Assembly: GCA_031550755.1 (NCBI GenBank)
Contig: JAVBOJ010000020.1
Span: 1-21,855, forward strand
From: JAVBOJ01 sp031550755
Lineage (GTDB): Bacteria > Bacillota > Clostridia > Oscillospirales > UBA929
Length of the DNA stretch: 21,855 bases
Direction of reading: 5' to 3'
Shown: positions 1 to 7,140 of the stretch, piece by piece
Position numbering within the stretch: position 1 is the stretch's first letter
Layout of the letters: every line of letters starts with the position of its first letter
Translations under genes and position numbers: made by a program
The notes under the pieces: generated by a model
Told to the model about the DNA's origin: nothing
Seen by the model: only the letters and a program-made list of their open reading frames with translations
Databases searched by the model: none

Positions 1-138
1 ATCCCGCTGGGACCCAAGCCTGACCTGCCCATGACCGGCGGCGCGCCCATCGCCCTCTTCTTCCTCCTCTTCGGAGCCGGCTTCCTTGGATTTGGATTGC
101 TTCTCTCCCGCAAAAAAGACAAAGAGGAAGACAAATAA
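1..138 (+). CDS. LPxTG cell-wall-anchored surface protein, C-terminal end (partial)
   Basis: The window opens inside a reading frame that ends at a TAA at 136-138; 45 codons are visible. They show a complete Gram-positive sorting signal: a proline-containing approach (PKPD), the motif LPMTG, about 22 hydrophobic residues, and a positively charged tail (SRKKDKEEDK). Sortase A-type enzymes cut between T and G of LPxTG and join the protein to peptidoglycan precursor, so this is the end of a surface-exposed, wall-anchored protein. The functional part lies outside the window and cannot be identified. It converges on a SipW-type signal peptidase gene; such peptidases sometimes process surface or pilus proteins encoded beside them, but a link here is inference. 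Confidence 0.85.
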   Translation: MPLGPKPDLPMTGGAPIALFFLLFGAGFLGFGLLLSRKKDKEEDK

Positions 139-147
139 CAAATAGCG

Positions 148-181
148 AAAAGTGCCCGGGACATTCGTCCCGGGCACTTTT
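148..181. terminator. bidirectional intrinsic terminator between convergent genes
   Basis: A perfect 15-bp inverted repeat (148-162 with 167-181) encloses the loop ATTC. The stem has a GC-rich core flanked by an A4 run on one side and a T4 run on the other, so it can end transcription from both directions. It lies 9 nt after the stop of the LPxTG gene and about 30 nt beyond the stop of the minus-strand signal peptidase gene. Confidence 0.85.
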
Positions 182-210
182 ATTGGATGGAAAAGTGCGC
201 TGAAATGCGA

Positions 211-762
211 TTACGTCCGGCGGCTACGAACCTTCCTGACAAGCTCCGGTAGGAACGCGATCATAAACAGTACCGCAAGAACCGCGACCAGCACCAAGGG
301 ATTGCGCAGCAGGGAAATAAACCGGCCGACGCCGCCCAGCCAGAGAAAAACCTTCCCCTTCACCTGACCGGGTTCCACAGGCAGTGTATCGTCCGCGTTA
401 TTGGCGTCGCCCCGGGTGGTAAACTGGGGCTGCCCGGCCACTGTTTGGACGGCTGTAACCCTGTGCGTCAGAAGCGTTTTGGAGGATCTGAGCTGATAGG
501 TGATGATGTCGCCCACCTTGACATTTTCTGGTGGACAGGCATAGGCGATGATCAGACTGCCGGCGCTGAAGGTGGGCACCATGCTGTCCGACAGCACCAC
601 ATAGGAGCGAACCCCCAACAGACTGGTGTCCTCGTTGGCGCTGACAAAGGAAAGGATGGCCAGCAGCAGCAGAAGGACGGTGACCAGTGTCAGGAAAACG
701 CTGAAGATTCTGCCGGCCAAGGAGCGTTTTTTTTGGGAAGCTTCCGGTTTTTCCTGCGGCAT
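211..762 (-). CDS. sipW: SipW-type signal peptidase I
   Basis: A 183-residue membrane serine protease predicted to remove signal peptides from exported proteins. After a charged N-terminus there is a membrane segment (about 18-42), the catalytic serine box SDSM (Ser60), and THR with His100 where ordinary bacterial type I enzymes have the general-base lysine. The Ser/His pairing is the hallmark of the SipW/ER-type class. The GDAN box at 118-121 and a second membrane segment (about 154-172) follow. The ATG at 762 is chosen because GAGGAGG sits just upstream; the frame stays open further 5' but that part overlaps the DUF4180 gene and is not conserved-looking. It is last in a minus-strand operon after the DUF4180 and GGDEF genes. 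In Bacillus, SipW processes TasA and TapA; no such substrate is visible here. Confidence 0.85.
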   Translation of the reverse strand: MPQEKPEASQKKRSLAGRIFSVFLTLVTVLLLLLAILSFVSANEDTSLLGVRSYVVLSDSMVPTFSAGSLIIAYACPPENVKVGDIITYQLRSSKTLLTHRVTAVQTVAGQPQFTTRGDANNADDTLPVEPGQVKGKVFLWLGGVGRFISLLRNPLVLVAVLAVLFMIAFLPELVRKVRSRRT

Positions 763-781
763 ATGGCCTCCTCCTCGTGGT

Positions 782-1141
782 TTATAGATTGTGCAGCGCG
801 TCCACCGCCGCCGAAATATCGGGCAAAAACAGCACCTGACCGCCCCGGTTGCTCTCGCGGATGAAATCCCGCAGGGCACGGCTGGTGTAGCCGGAAAAGT
901 CGCCGATTATGGCCAGTTTGAGGCGATAATTGGTATATTTCTGTAAAATTTCACCCAAAAGACCGGTGCGCAGATCAAAACACGCCTCGCTCATCCGTTC
1001 CTTGGGCAAAATAAGCTTGTTGCAGCCGTTTTCAAAGCAGACGGCGGTCAGCAGTTCCAGCGCCGCGTCAATGTCAGCGATTTGCACCGACGGATCGTCG
1101 GCAATGGCTACGCGGGACGCCCCCCGCACATCGATGGTCAT
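782..1141 (-). CDS. DUF4180 domain-containing protein
   Basis: A 119-residue soluble protein whose pattern matches the DUF4180 family: an N-terminal strand, an ADIDAAL segment, LILPKERMSEACFDLRTG, then KLAIIGDFSGYTSRALRDFIRESNRG, and a C-terminal FLPDISAAVDAL. The family is small and its biochemical function is not established. The start ATG at 1141 overlaps the TGA of the upstream diguanylate cyclase gene (ATGA overlap), with GGAGGTG just before it, so translation of the two is probably coupled. It sits between a c-di-GMP synthase and SipW, which makes a role in the same surface or signalling programme possible but unproven. Confidence 0.75.
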   Translation of the reverse strand: MTIDVRGASRVAIADDPSVQIADIDAALELLTAVCFENGCNKLILPKERMSEACFDLRTGLLGEILQKYTNYRLKLAIIGDFSGYTSRALRDFIRESNRGGQVLFLPDISAAVDALHNL

Positions 1142-2676
1142 TTGAACACCTCCTTTTGTTCGGCGCGGGCCGAGGCCTTGCTGCGGTACATGTTGCCGTC
1201 GGCCTGCCGCACGAGTTCCTCCAAATCCTCGCCGGCGGCGCTTTTGGTGGCACAGCCCAACGCAATGGAGGGCGCGAACGGATAACGCTTGATTTTGGAG
1301 AGAATCATCTGAATGCCGGCCAGAATATTTTTGGCCTCCGAGACCGAAACATGCGGAAGCAGCATCAAAAATTCGTCGCCGCCGATGCGGTAGGCCGCGC
1401 CGCCGGGCGGACAGGAGTCGGACAGCACGCTGGCCACCACCCGCAGCAGGGTGTCGCCGGCCTGATGGCCCTGGGTGTCGTTGACCATTTTGAGGGCGTT
1501 GACATCGCCCAAAATGACGCTGAGCGGCAGGTTTTCCGCCCGGTCGAGCGCCTTGCGGGCGCGCTCATAGCTGCGGCGGTTGCCCAGACCGGTCAGCGGG
1601 TCGATGCCGGCGGTTTCCTCCAGCCGGTCAATCAGCAGTTTGTACCGGGTCACGTCGGTAAAAGAGGCAATAAACCCGATCTGTTCGCCCAAACTATTCC
1701 GAATAGGGCGTTCACGGAGATTGTAGATGAGCGGATGGCCGGCCGAGGAAAGGTAAATATCCACGCCGTCCTCGGTGTTGGCACCCTTGAGTGCGTCCGG
1801 CCCAAGGTCGCGCCCGATGCGCGAGGTCACCTCCCAAAAGGAGAGGCTGCCCGGCTCGATATCCAGTGATTGCAGCCATTGCCGGCCGGAGCGGTTGACG
1901 TCGGCCACCGACCGGTCGAGATCCAAAATAAAAATGCGCTCCTCCAAATACCAGAAAATCTCTTTGCGCGCCAACGCGAGAAAGTCCATTTTATTGTTGG
2001 CGCTGACGGCGACATAAAAGAAAATCAACGACACGCTGAGGCCGATCAGGGTGACGTCCACCGCCGGGGAATAGAGGTCGGTGATGGTCGAGATGTTGCA
2101 GAAAAAGGCCACCAGCGCCCCGGCCAGCAGCAGGCTGGACGGGGTTTTGTACTCCTTGGGAAGGCGTTTGTGCTGGGTGAGAATGATCAGAATGGTGGCA
2201 AGGATGACGAGGTAACAGTGGGCGGAATGCACCCAGAACCACAGGCCGCGCACATTTATGTAGGTGTACAGCGGGAAGGTCTCCACAAAGGCGAATTCCT
2301 TGCGAATGAAAGGATGCAGCGTGCTGGTGAGCGCGAGAACAGAGGTGACGGCCGGGACGATGAACAGGACAGCGGCCAGCTTTTTTTCCGCCGGCGAAGG
2401 GCGGCGGATGTAGAATTTATAAGACAAAAACAACACCAACACCGGCGCCGTCGAAACAAACACCAGCTTGGCGTCAAAGAAAAAACGGGCCAACGCCGGG
2501 ATATTCGTAAGAAAAAAACCGATCTCACAGAGCTGCCACCCGGCCACCACAAGGCAGAGAAGGGAGATCTGTTTGATAAGCGGCTTGTCCCTCTGCTTGA
2601 GAAAGGCGATCACCCCAATGACCGCCGTGGCAAGGAATTGCGCAAAGTTAATGGCGACCGCCAATGCGTTGGTCAT
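1138..2676 (-). CDS. membrane diguanylate cyclase (7TM-PAS-GGDEF)
   Basis: A 512-residue protein expected to make cyclic di-GMP from two GTP. About residues 1-235 form several hydrophobic segments of the histidine-kinase-type N-terminal 7TM sensor class. A PAS-like domain follows (about 240-350, containing ERPIRNSLGEQIGF), then a GGDEF domain with the complete DPLTGLGNRR entry, D-N-LK-ND-GH-GD metal and substrate signature, and an intact GGDEF motif (DNA 1383-1369). The residues where an RxxD inhibitory site would lie, five before GGDEF, are PPGG, so classic product inhibition is probably absent. The ATG at 2676 is preferred over 2685 because AGGATGG is spaced correctly for it. It heads an operon with DUF4180 and sipW. 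Confidence 0.88.
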   Translation of the reverse strand: MTNALAVAINFAQFLATAVIGVIAFLKQRDKPLIKQISLLCLVVAGWQLCEIGFFLTNIPALARFFFDAKLVFVSTAPVLVLFLSYKFYIRRPSPAEKKLAAVLFIVPAVTSVLALTSTLHPFIRKEFAFVETFPLYTYINVRGLWFWVHSAHCYLVILATILIILTQHKRLPKEYKTPSSLLLAGALVAFFCNISTITDLYSPAVDVTLIGLSVSLIFFYVAVSANNKMDFLALARKEIFWYLEERIFILDLDRSVADVNRSGRQWLQSLDIEPGSLSFWEVTSRIGRDLGPDALKGANTEDGVDIYLSSAGHPLIYNLRERPIRNSLGEQIGFIASFTDVTRYKLLIDRLEETAGIDPLTGLGNRRSYERARKALDRAENLPLSVILGDVNALKMVNDTQGHQAGDTLLRVVASVLSDSCPPGGAAYRIGGDEFLMLLPHVSVSEAKNILAGIQMILSKIKRYPFAPSIALGCATKSAAGEDLEELVRQADGNMYRSKASARAEQKEVFK

Positions 2677-2710
2677 AACTACCATCCTACAAAAATTTAT
2701 AACTTTTCAC

Positions 2711-2739
2711 ATTTTATCACAAAACAAAAGCCGCTACAA
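2711..2739 (-). promoter_or_regulatory. sigma-A-type promoter for the diguanylate cyclase operon
   Basis: On the minus strand, TTGTAG (2739-2734) is followed by a 17-nt spacer and TAAAAT (2716-2711), with a TG one base before the -10 (extended -10). Transcription would start near 2704, about 28 nt before the preferred ATG. I see no clear terminator between the sugar-kinase stop and this promoter, so read-through is also possible. Confidence 0.5.
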
Positions 2740-2762
2740 GAAGAAACAAATATTTTCAAATT

Positions 2763-3713
2763 TCACGCGCGCAAAAAGTCGTTCACCTCGGTCAGCGAGG
2801 GCATGGCAGGCATCGCGCCGCTGCGGGTGACCGACAAAGCCGCCGCGGCCTGGGCGAAGGAGCAAAGCGCCAAGAGCTCGCCGGAGTCCATGGCGCGCAG
2901 GGAATCCCTTGTTTTGCCGAGCAGCTTGTACAGCGCCGCGCCCACAAACGCGTCGCCGGCGCCGGTGGTATCCTCGACCGGCACTTCAAACGCCGGAAGG
3001 GAAACGCAAGCCGCCCCGCAGCAGGCCAGCGCCCCGGCACCGCCGCGCGAGACAAACACAAGCGAAGCGCCTGCGCCGCAAAGAAAACGCGCCCCCTGTT
3101 CCGGATCGTCCCGCCCGGCGAGCAGCGGCAGCTCCTCTTCCGACACCTTAATAATATCGGCCAGCGGCGCTGCCGCGCGCATCTGCGCGACTGCCTCGGA
3201 TTCACTCTGCCACAAGGGCGCGCGGTAGTTGGGATCAAAGCTGATCAGCGAGCCGGACGCCCGCGCCCGCCGGACGGCTTGCAGGGTGGCCTCCCGCGCC
3301 GGCTGGGCGGTCAGCGACAGCGAGCCGAAGTGGAGAATGCGGGTCTCCAGTGTGTCCGGCAGGTCGCCGGGCGAGAGCAGCGTATCCGCGCCGGGGCTGC
3401 GGCAGAAAGAAAACGACCGTTCACCCCGGTCGTCTAAATGGACGAAGGCCAAGGTGGTGGACGTCGCCGGCGCGACGACGAGGCTCCGGTCGTCAATGCC
3501 GCACGCCAGAAGGGTTTCGCGCAAAAAAGCGCCGAAGGGATCTTCCCCGACGCAGCCGATAAACGCGGCGCTTCCGCCCAGGCGGCTGACGGCGGCCAAT
3601 ACATTGGCAGGTGCGCCGCCGGGATTTTGCGCAAACAAAGTAGCCCCTCGCGGCGTTTTCCCGCAGGGGATAAAATCGATGAGCAACTCGCCCACCGCCA
3701 TCACATCAAACAT
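2763..3713 (-). CDS. PfkB-family carbohydrate kinase (fructokinase-like)
   Basis: A 316-residue soluble ribokinase/PfkB-family sugar kinase, which transfers phosphate from ATP to a sugar hydroxyl. The N-terminal GELLIDFIP substrate strand, the first PfkB signature with the PGGAPANV segment (about 31-61), the fructokinase-like FCRSPGAD (103-110), FDPNYR (159-164) and the second signature DTTGAGDAF with catalytic base Asp254 are all present. Length is normal for the family. The pattern resembles fructokinases, but related kinases act on 2-keto-3-deoxygluconate or other sugars, so the substrate is not certain. The ATG at 3713 has GGGGAT upstream. It is probably transcribed alone from the promoter at 3963-3991 through a long leader. 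Confidence 0.88.
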   Translation of the reverse strand: MFDVMAVGELLIDFIPCGKTPRGATLFAQNPGGAPANVLAAVSRLGGSAAFIGCVGEDPFGAFLRETLLACGIDDRSLVVAPATSTTLAFVHLDDRGERSFSFCRSPGADTLLSPGDLPDTLETRILHFGSLSLTAQPAREATLQAVRRARASGSLISFDPNYRAPLWQSESEAVAQMRAAAPLADIIKVSEEELPLLAGRDDPEQGARFLCGAGASLVFVSRGGAGALACCGAACVSLPAFEVPVEDTTGAGDAFVGAALYKLLGKTRDSLRAMDSGELLALCSFAQAAAALSVTRSGAMPAMPSLTEVNDFLRA

Positions 3714-3956
3714 ACTATCCCCACTTTTTGGGCTGGCAACGCGGCGGCGGCATTTTTACCTATTTACCCCTCTCCGCCGCACGCGTCGAACCATCCCGTT
3801 TTTGGACGGATCAAATCCCCCAATCCGCCCCCGGCCTCTTATTGAGGCCGCACGCGCAGACAACATGCCGTTGTTCGGGCCACCACCCGCTACAAGCGAC
3901 AAAACCCCCTTCGCCATACGCGCTCTGCAACGGCGCGAAGTTCAACAACGCACCGC
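3714..3956 (-). other. long untranslated leader of the sugar-kinase gene
   Basis: About 240 nt without a convincing ORF separate the predicted transcription start from the kinase ATG. On the minus strand it contains a 6-bp hairpin GGCCTC-N5-GAGGCC (3849-3833), immediately followed by a G-rich run and a CGGAT/ATCCG inverted pair. I do not recognise a known riboswitch class. Confidence 0.35.
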
Positions 3957-3962
3957 TATATA

Positions 3963-3991
3963 ATTCTACCACACTTTGCATCTCTTTTCAA
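3963..3991 (-). promoter_or_regulatory. sigma-A-type promoter reading into the sugar-kinase gene
   Basis: On the minus strand, TTGAAA (3991-3986), a 17-nt spacer and TAGAAT (3968-3963), with an extended -10 TG. This is a near-consensus vegetative promoter in an AT-rich island. The transcript would start near 3956 and run about 240 nt before the kinase start codon. Confidence 0.6.
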
Positions 3992-4040
3992 TATTTTTTA
4001 CATTTCTTTGCTATTTTTTGTAGAAATGTGTAAAAGTCTG

Positions 4041-4049
4041 TGTTATACT
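4041..4049 (+). promoter_or_regulatory. extended -10 promoter for the HD-GYP gene
   Basis: TG-T-TATACT at 4041-4049 forms an extended -10 element. The -35 region is weak (TAGAAA at 17-nt spacing). It is divergent from the kinase promoter in the same AT-rich island and is the best candidate for transcribing the leader and HD-GYP gene to its right. Confidence 0.45.
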
Positions 4050-4055
4050 ATGGCG

Positions 4056-4337
4056 TGTGGAAAGATCGGGGGGTCTGACCACAGGCGCCGGTGTTGTGCT
4101 TTTAAAGGGGATTTGGAGGCGTATGGAGGCGCCTCGAAATCCGCGAAGCGATTGAGCCGGAATAATTTGAGGGCGGGCGCCGCCGTAATGCGCAGGGGTC
4201 TGCCAGGGGGGAATTTTTGAGGTGGAGACAAAAACCGCGACCGGGGGGAATCGGTACTTCTTGGAGGAGGCACCGAGCCGGACAGATCAAAAATGCATGG
4301 AAATGGGAAACAAAGCGCGTCAAAGGAGGGGTCTTGC
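4056..4337 (+). other. G-rich structured leader before the HD-GYP gene
   Basis: About 280 nt lie between the predicted transcription start and the GTG start. The stretch contains three runs of six G (4068-4073, 4206-4211, 4243-4248). A two-step hairpin lies at 4109-4142: GGATTT pairs with AAATCC, then AGGCG pairs with CGCCT. A longer TCGGT/ACCGA pairing encloses a GGAGGAGG. No short ORF with a convincing start was seen, and none of the c-di-GMP, c-di-AMP, TPP, FMN or cobalamin consensus cores is recognisable. Confidence 0.4.
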
Positions 4338-5090
4338 GTGATCTCCTCCAGAGAAAGACCCGTTTTTTATGGGGAAAACGGGGGATCCGACAACCTCATG
4401 TCCTCCCGCCTCGTGGAGGCCGCGCTCAGCGGTGAGGCAGGGCTCTTGATTTTGTCGGGACTGTTGGAAAGCGAAGGGGAAGCGCCGCGCCGCGCCGCCA
4501 AAAAAACCGCCGCGCAGAGCTTCATTTCGGCGATCCAATCCTTGGCGGGCGCGATTGACGCCCGCGATCCGTATACGACCGGCCATTCGCGGCGGGTCAC
4601 ACGGTACGCCATGATGCTGGGCAGCCGGCTGTCGATGCCGGCCAAGCAATTGGAATATTTGGAATATATGGCTATTCTACATGATGTGGGCAAGGTTGGC
4701 ATTCCCGACGCCATCCTGCACAAGAGCGCCGCGCTGACCGAGGACGAGTTCTTTCTGATGCGCCAGCATGTGCAGATCGGCGCGGCCATGATTGAGGAGA
4801 CCAAGCCGCTGCTGCCGCTGTTGCCCGGGATTTTATATCACCATGAGAGATATGACGGGCGCGGGCTGTTCGGCAAAAAAGAGGAGGACATCCCGCTGGA
4901 GGCGCGCGTCATCGCGGTGGCCGACGCCTACGACGCCATGACGTCCGATCGACCCTATCGACAGGCGCTGTCGGCGCAGGACGCGGCATACGAGCTCTGG
5001 CGCAACCGGGGCACCCAGTTTGACCCGGCGCTGGTGCGTTTGTTTTTGGAGACGCTGGGAGAATTTTCTCTGCGTCTGGGAACTGCGTGA
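4338..5090 (+). CDS. stand-alone HD-GYP domain protein (possible c-di-GMP phosphodiesterase)
   Basis: A 250-residue soluble protein. After about 60 unassigned residues comes an HD-GYP-type domain: GHSRRV (82-87), the metal-binding LHDVGK with His115-Asp116 and Lys119, His144, the HHERYDG box (168-174), and ADAYDAMTSDRPYR. HD-GYP proteins are c-di-GMP-linearising or hydrolysing metal enzymes. The name-giving GYP is replaced by GLF (176-178), so activity or substrate may differ. The start is GTG at 4338, because a perfect AAAGGAGGGG lies 7 nt upstream; the ATG at 4293 in the same frame has no suitably placed site. No receiver domain is attached. It lies on the opposite strand from the diguanylate cyclase 1.7 kb away. 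Confidence 0.82.
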   Translation: MISSRERPVFYGENGGSDNLMSSRLVEAALSGEAGLLILSGLLESEGEAPRRAAKKTAAQSFISAIQSLAGAIDARDPYTTGHSRRVTRYAMMLGSRLSMPAKQLEYLEYMAILHDVGKVGIPDAILHKSAALTEDEFFLMRQHVQIGAAMIEETKPLLPLLPGILYHHERYDGRGLFGKKEEDIPLEARVIAVADAYDAMTSDRPYRQALSAQDAAYELWRNRGTQFDPALVRLFLETLGEFSLRLGTA

Positions 5091-5091
5091 A

Positions 5092-5111
5092 CCCGGGCTT
5101 TACAAACCGGG
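5092..5111. promoter_or_regulatory. operator-like inverted repeat on the ech promoter
   Basis: CCCGG (5092-5096) and CCGGG (5107-5111) form a perfect inverted repeat with a 10-nt spacer. Its centre coincides exactly with the centre of the -35 hexamer (5099-5104), the position expected for a repressor site. It does not look like a Rex or FNR/CRP site. It could instead be a weak hairpin just after the HD-GYP stop, although no T-run follows. Confidence 0.35.
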
Positions 5112-5127
5112 ACAAGGCTGATATACT
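5099..5127 (+). promoter_or_regulatory. promoter of the ech-hyp hydrogenase operon
   Basis: TTTACA (5099-5104), 17-nt spacer, TATACT (5122-5127): one mismatch from consensus in each hexamer with ideal spacing. Transcription should start near 5134, about 100 nt before the preferred echA start. No other comparable promoter was noticed within the twelve-gene run that follows. Confidence 0.7.
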
Positions 5128-5232
5128 ATACACGCGCGATGTGAGACGATTGACCAGGAGCTGAGTGCTGCCACGCGGCGGCGCTTGGCTCTTGGTTTGT
5201 CAAGCGCTTTGGGAGGAAAGGGGAAATTTCCC

Positions 5233-7140
5233 GTGGTACTGTCCCTGCTGTTGACCCCGCTGGCGGCGGCCTGCCTACTGCCGCTGGTGAAAAACCGAAA
5301 AGCCGCGGGCTTTGTGGTCTGTTTGGCGGCCGCCTGTATCGCGGGATTGTCGGTGGGTGTAGCTGTGCTTCACTTTGACGACGGCTGGCAGCTCGATTTG
5401 AGCGCGTACCCCTTTTTGAGTTATCTTCTGCTGGGCATCGAGGTTCTGCTGGCCGTGTATCTGTGCGTCGCCGGTCTGCGCGGCAAAAAACCGCTGGTCA
5501 GTCTGCTGGCCGTTCTCGGCGCGGGGCTGATGGCGTGGCATGAGCTGACGCCGGGGGGGCGCGCGGCCGAAGGCCCGACGCTGGTCATGGACAAGCTATC
5601 GTTGATTATGCTGCTGGTCATCGGGGTCATCGGGAGCTTTATCTGCCTGTATACGGTGGTTTTTATGCGCGATTACGCGCGGCACAATCCCGAGGTGGCC
5701 GACCGCCGCATCTTTTTCATGACCATCCTGTTTCTCTTTTTATTTGCGATGTTTGGATTGGTGCTGTCAAACAACCTCCAATTTCTCTACTTTTTCTGGG
5801 AAATCACAACCTTTTGCTCCTTTTTGCTCATCGGGTATACCCGCACGCGGCAGGCGTCTCAAAACGCCCTGAAGGCGTTGGGGATGAATCTGTTGGGCGG
5901 TCTGGCGCTGTGTGTCGGCATCGTACTGTTTGCCCGGGTGGGCGGCGTGGCCGATTTCGCGGGGCTGTCCGGACTGGACAGCTCGGGCGGGCTGATGGCC
6001 GTGGCGGTGTTTCTGGTGGCGCTGGGTGGGCTGACAAAGGCCGCACAGATGCCGTTTTCGTCCTGGCTGACCGGCGCCATGGTGGCGCCCACGCCGTCCT
6101 CGGCGCTGCTGCACTCCTCCACGATGGTCAAGGCCGGCGTGTATCTCATCATCCGGCTGTCGCCGCTGCTGGGCAATACGACGGTGGGCCGGGTGGTGAC
6201 GCTGTGCGGCGCGTTTACCTTTATGATGACGGCGCTGCTGGCCATTTCGCAGCATGACGCCAAAAAAGTGCTGGCCTATTCCACCATTTCCAACCTGGGA
6301 CTCATCATCATGTGTGCCGGCATCGGCTCGGCCGAGTCACTGTGGACGGCCATTATGATGATTATTTTCCACGCCTGCGCCAAGAGCCTGCTGTTTTTGG
6401 CGGTCGGGTCGGTGGATACCCGCATCGGCAGCCACGACACCGAGGATATGGACGGGCTGCTGCGCCGCGCGCCCATGCTGGCGATGTTTATCATCGTGGG
6501 GATTTTCGGTATGTTTTTGGCCCCGTTCGGTATGGTCGTGTCCAAATGGGCGGCCATGAAGGCGGTGGTGGACACCAACAATATCCTGCTGCTGATGACG
6601 CTGGCCTTCGGCAGCTCGGTGACCCTGTTTTTCTGGACAAAATGGCTGGGCAAGCTGATCGCCAACCGGCGGGGCGCGGGCGCGGCGCTGTCCGGCTTGC
6701 ATATACTTGAAAAACTGCCGATGTTTATCCTGTCCGGCCTGACGGCGCTGACCTGTATGCTGTTTCCGGTCATCTCCCAGTCGGCCATTTTGCCTTTTCT
6801 CAGCCAGATGCTGCATGTCGGCGCGTCGTCGCCCATCAACGACCAGGATTCCAACATCATTTTGCTGATGCTCTCGCTGTTGTTTTTCCTGCCGATTATC
6901 GCGCTGGCGCTGTTCAAGCGCATCCGGCCGAAGGAGGCGCTGGTCTATATGGCCGGCGAAAACACCGGAGACAACAAGACCTTCCGCGGCAGTATGGGGC
7001 ATACGCCGCAGGTGCAGCTGCGCAACTGGTATATGGAGAGCATGTTCGGCGAGGGCACCCTGCTGCGCGCCAGCCTCTGGATTGCCGGGATCGGGCTGCT
7101 GGTGGGTCTGTTTGTCGTGGCGGGAGGTGTCATCGTATGA
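5233..7140 (+). CDS. echA: Ech hydrogenase subunit A (NuoL/antiporter-like membrane subunit)
   Basis: A 635-residue integral membrane protein, hydrophobic almost throughout, of the complex I NuoL / Mrp antiporter family. Conserved family signatures include FFWEITTFCSFLLIG (with the membrane glutamate), LGGLTKAAQMPFSSWLTGAMVAPTPSSALLHSSTMVKAG and the lysine- and histidine-bearing HDAKKVLAYST segment. In Ech complexes this subunit conducts protons or sodium ions, driven by electron flow from ferredoxin to protons. The GTG at 5233 is preferred because AAAGGGG lies 9 nt upstream and it starts at the first membrane helix; a TTG at 5185 in frame has no nearby ribosome-binding site. The stop overlaps the echB start (ATGA). 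Confidence 0.9.
   Translation: MVLSLLLTPLAAACLLPLVKNRKAAGFVVCLAAACIAGLSVGVAVLHFDDGWQLDLSAYPFLSYLLLGIEVLLAVYLCVAGLRGKKPLVSLLAVLGAGLMAWHELTPGGRAAEGPTLVMDKLSLIMLLVIGVIGSFICLYTVVFMRDYARHNPEVADRRIFFMTILFLFLFAMFGLVLSNNLQFLYFFWEITTFCSFLLIGYTRTRQASQNALKALGMNLLGGLALCVGIVLFARVGGVADFAGLSGLDSSGGLMAVAVFLVALGGLTKAAQMPFSSWLTGAMVAPTPSSALLHSSTMVKAGVYLIIRLSPLLGNTTVGRVVTLCGAFTFMMTALLAISQHDAKKVLAYSTISNLGLIIMCAGIGSAESLWTAIMMIIFHACAKSLLFLAVGSVDTRIGSHDTEDMDGLLRRAPMLAMFIIVGIFGMFLAPFGMVVSKWAAMKAVVDTNNILLLMTLAFGSSVTLFFWTKWLGKLIANRRGAGAALSGLHILEKLPMFILSGLTALTCMLFPVISQSAILPFLSQMLHVGASSPINDQDSNIILLMLSLLFFLPIIALALFKRIRPKEALVYMAGENTGDNKTFRGSMGHTPQVQLRNWYMESMFGEGTLLRASLWIAGIGLLVGLFVVAGGVIV

Noticed and set aside
1870..3228. 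Long plus-strand open frame (452 codons) opposite the diguanylate cyclase and sugar kinase
   Set aside because: It runs antisense to two well-supported genes, crosses their intergenic promoter, is rich in Arg, Gly, Gln and Ala, and shows no family motif. High GC in the real genes leaves the opposite frame free of stops.
4008..4220. Possible 70-residue protein in the leader of the HD-GYP gene
   Set aside because: Its start overlaps the promoter, it has no ribosome-binding site and no recognisable pattern.
5185..5232. Upstream TTG start for echA
   Set aside because: The nearest AGGAG lies about 25 nt away, and the added 16 residues are hydrophilic and precede the first helix. GTG at 5233 has a better-placed site.
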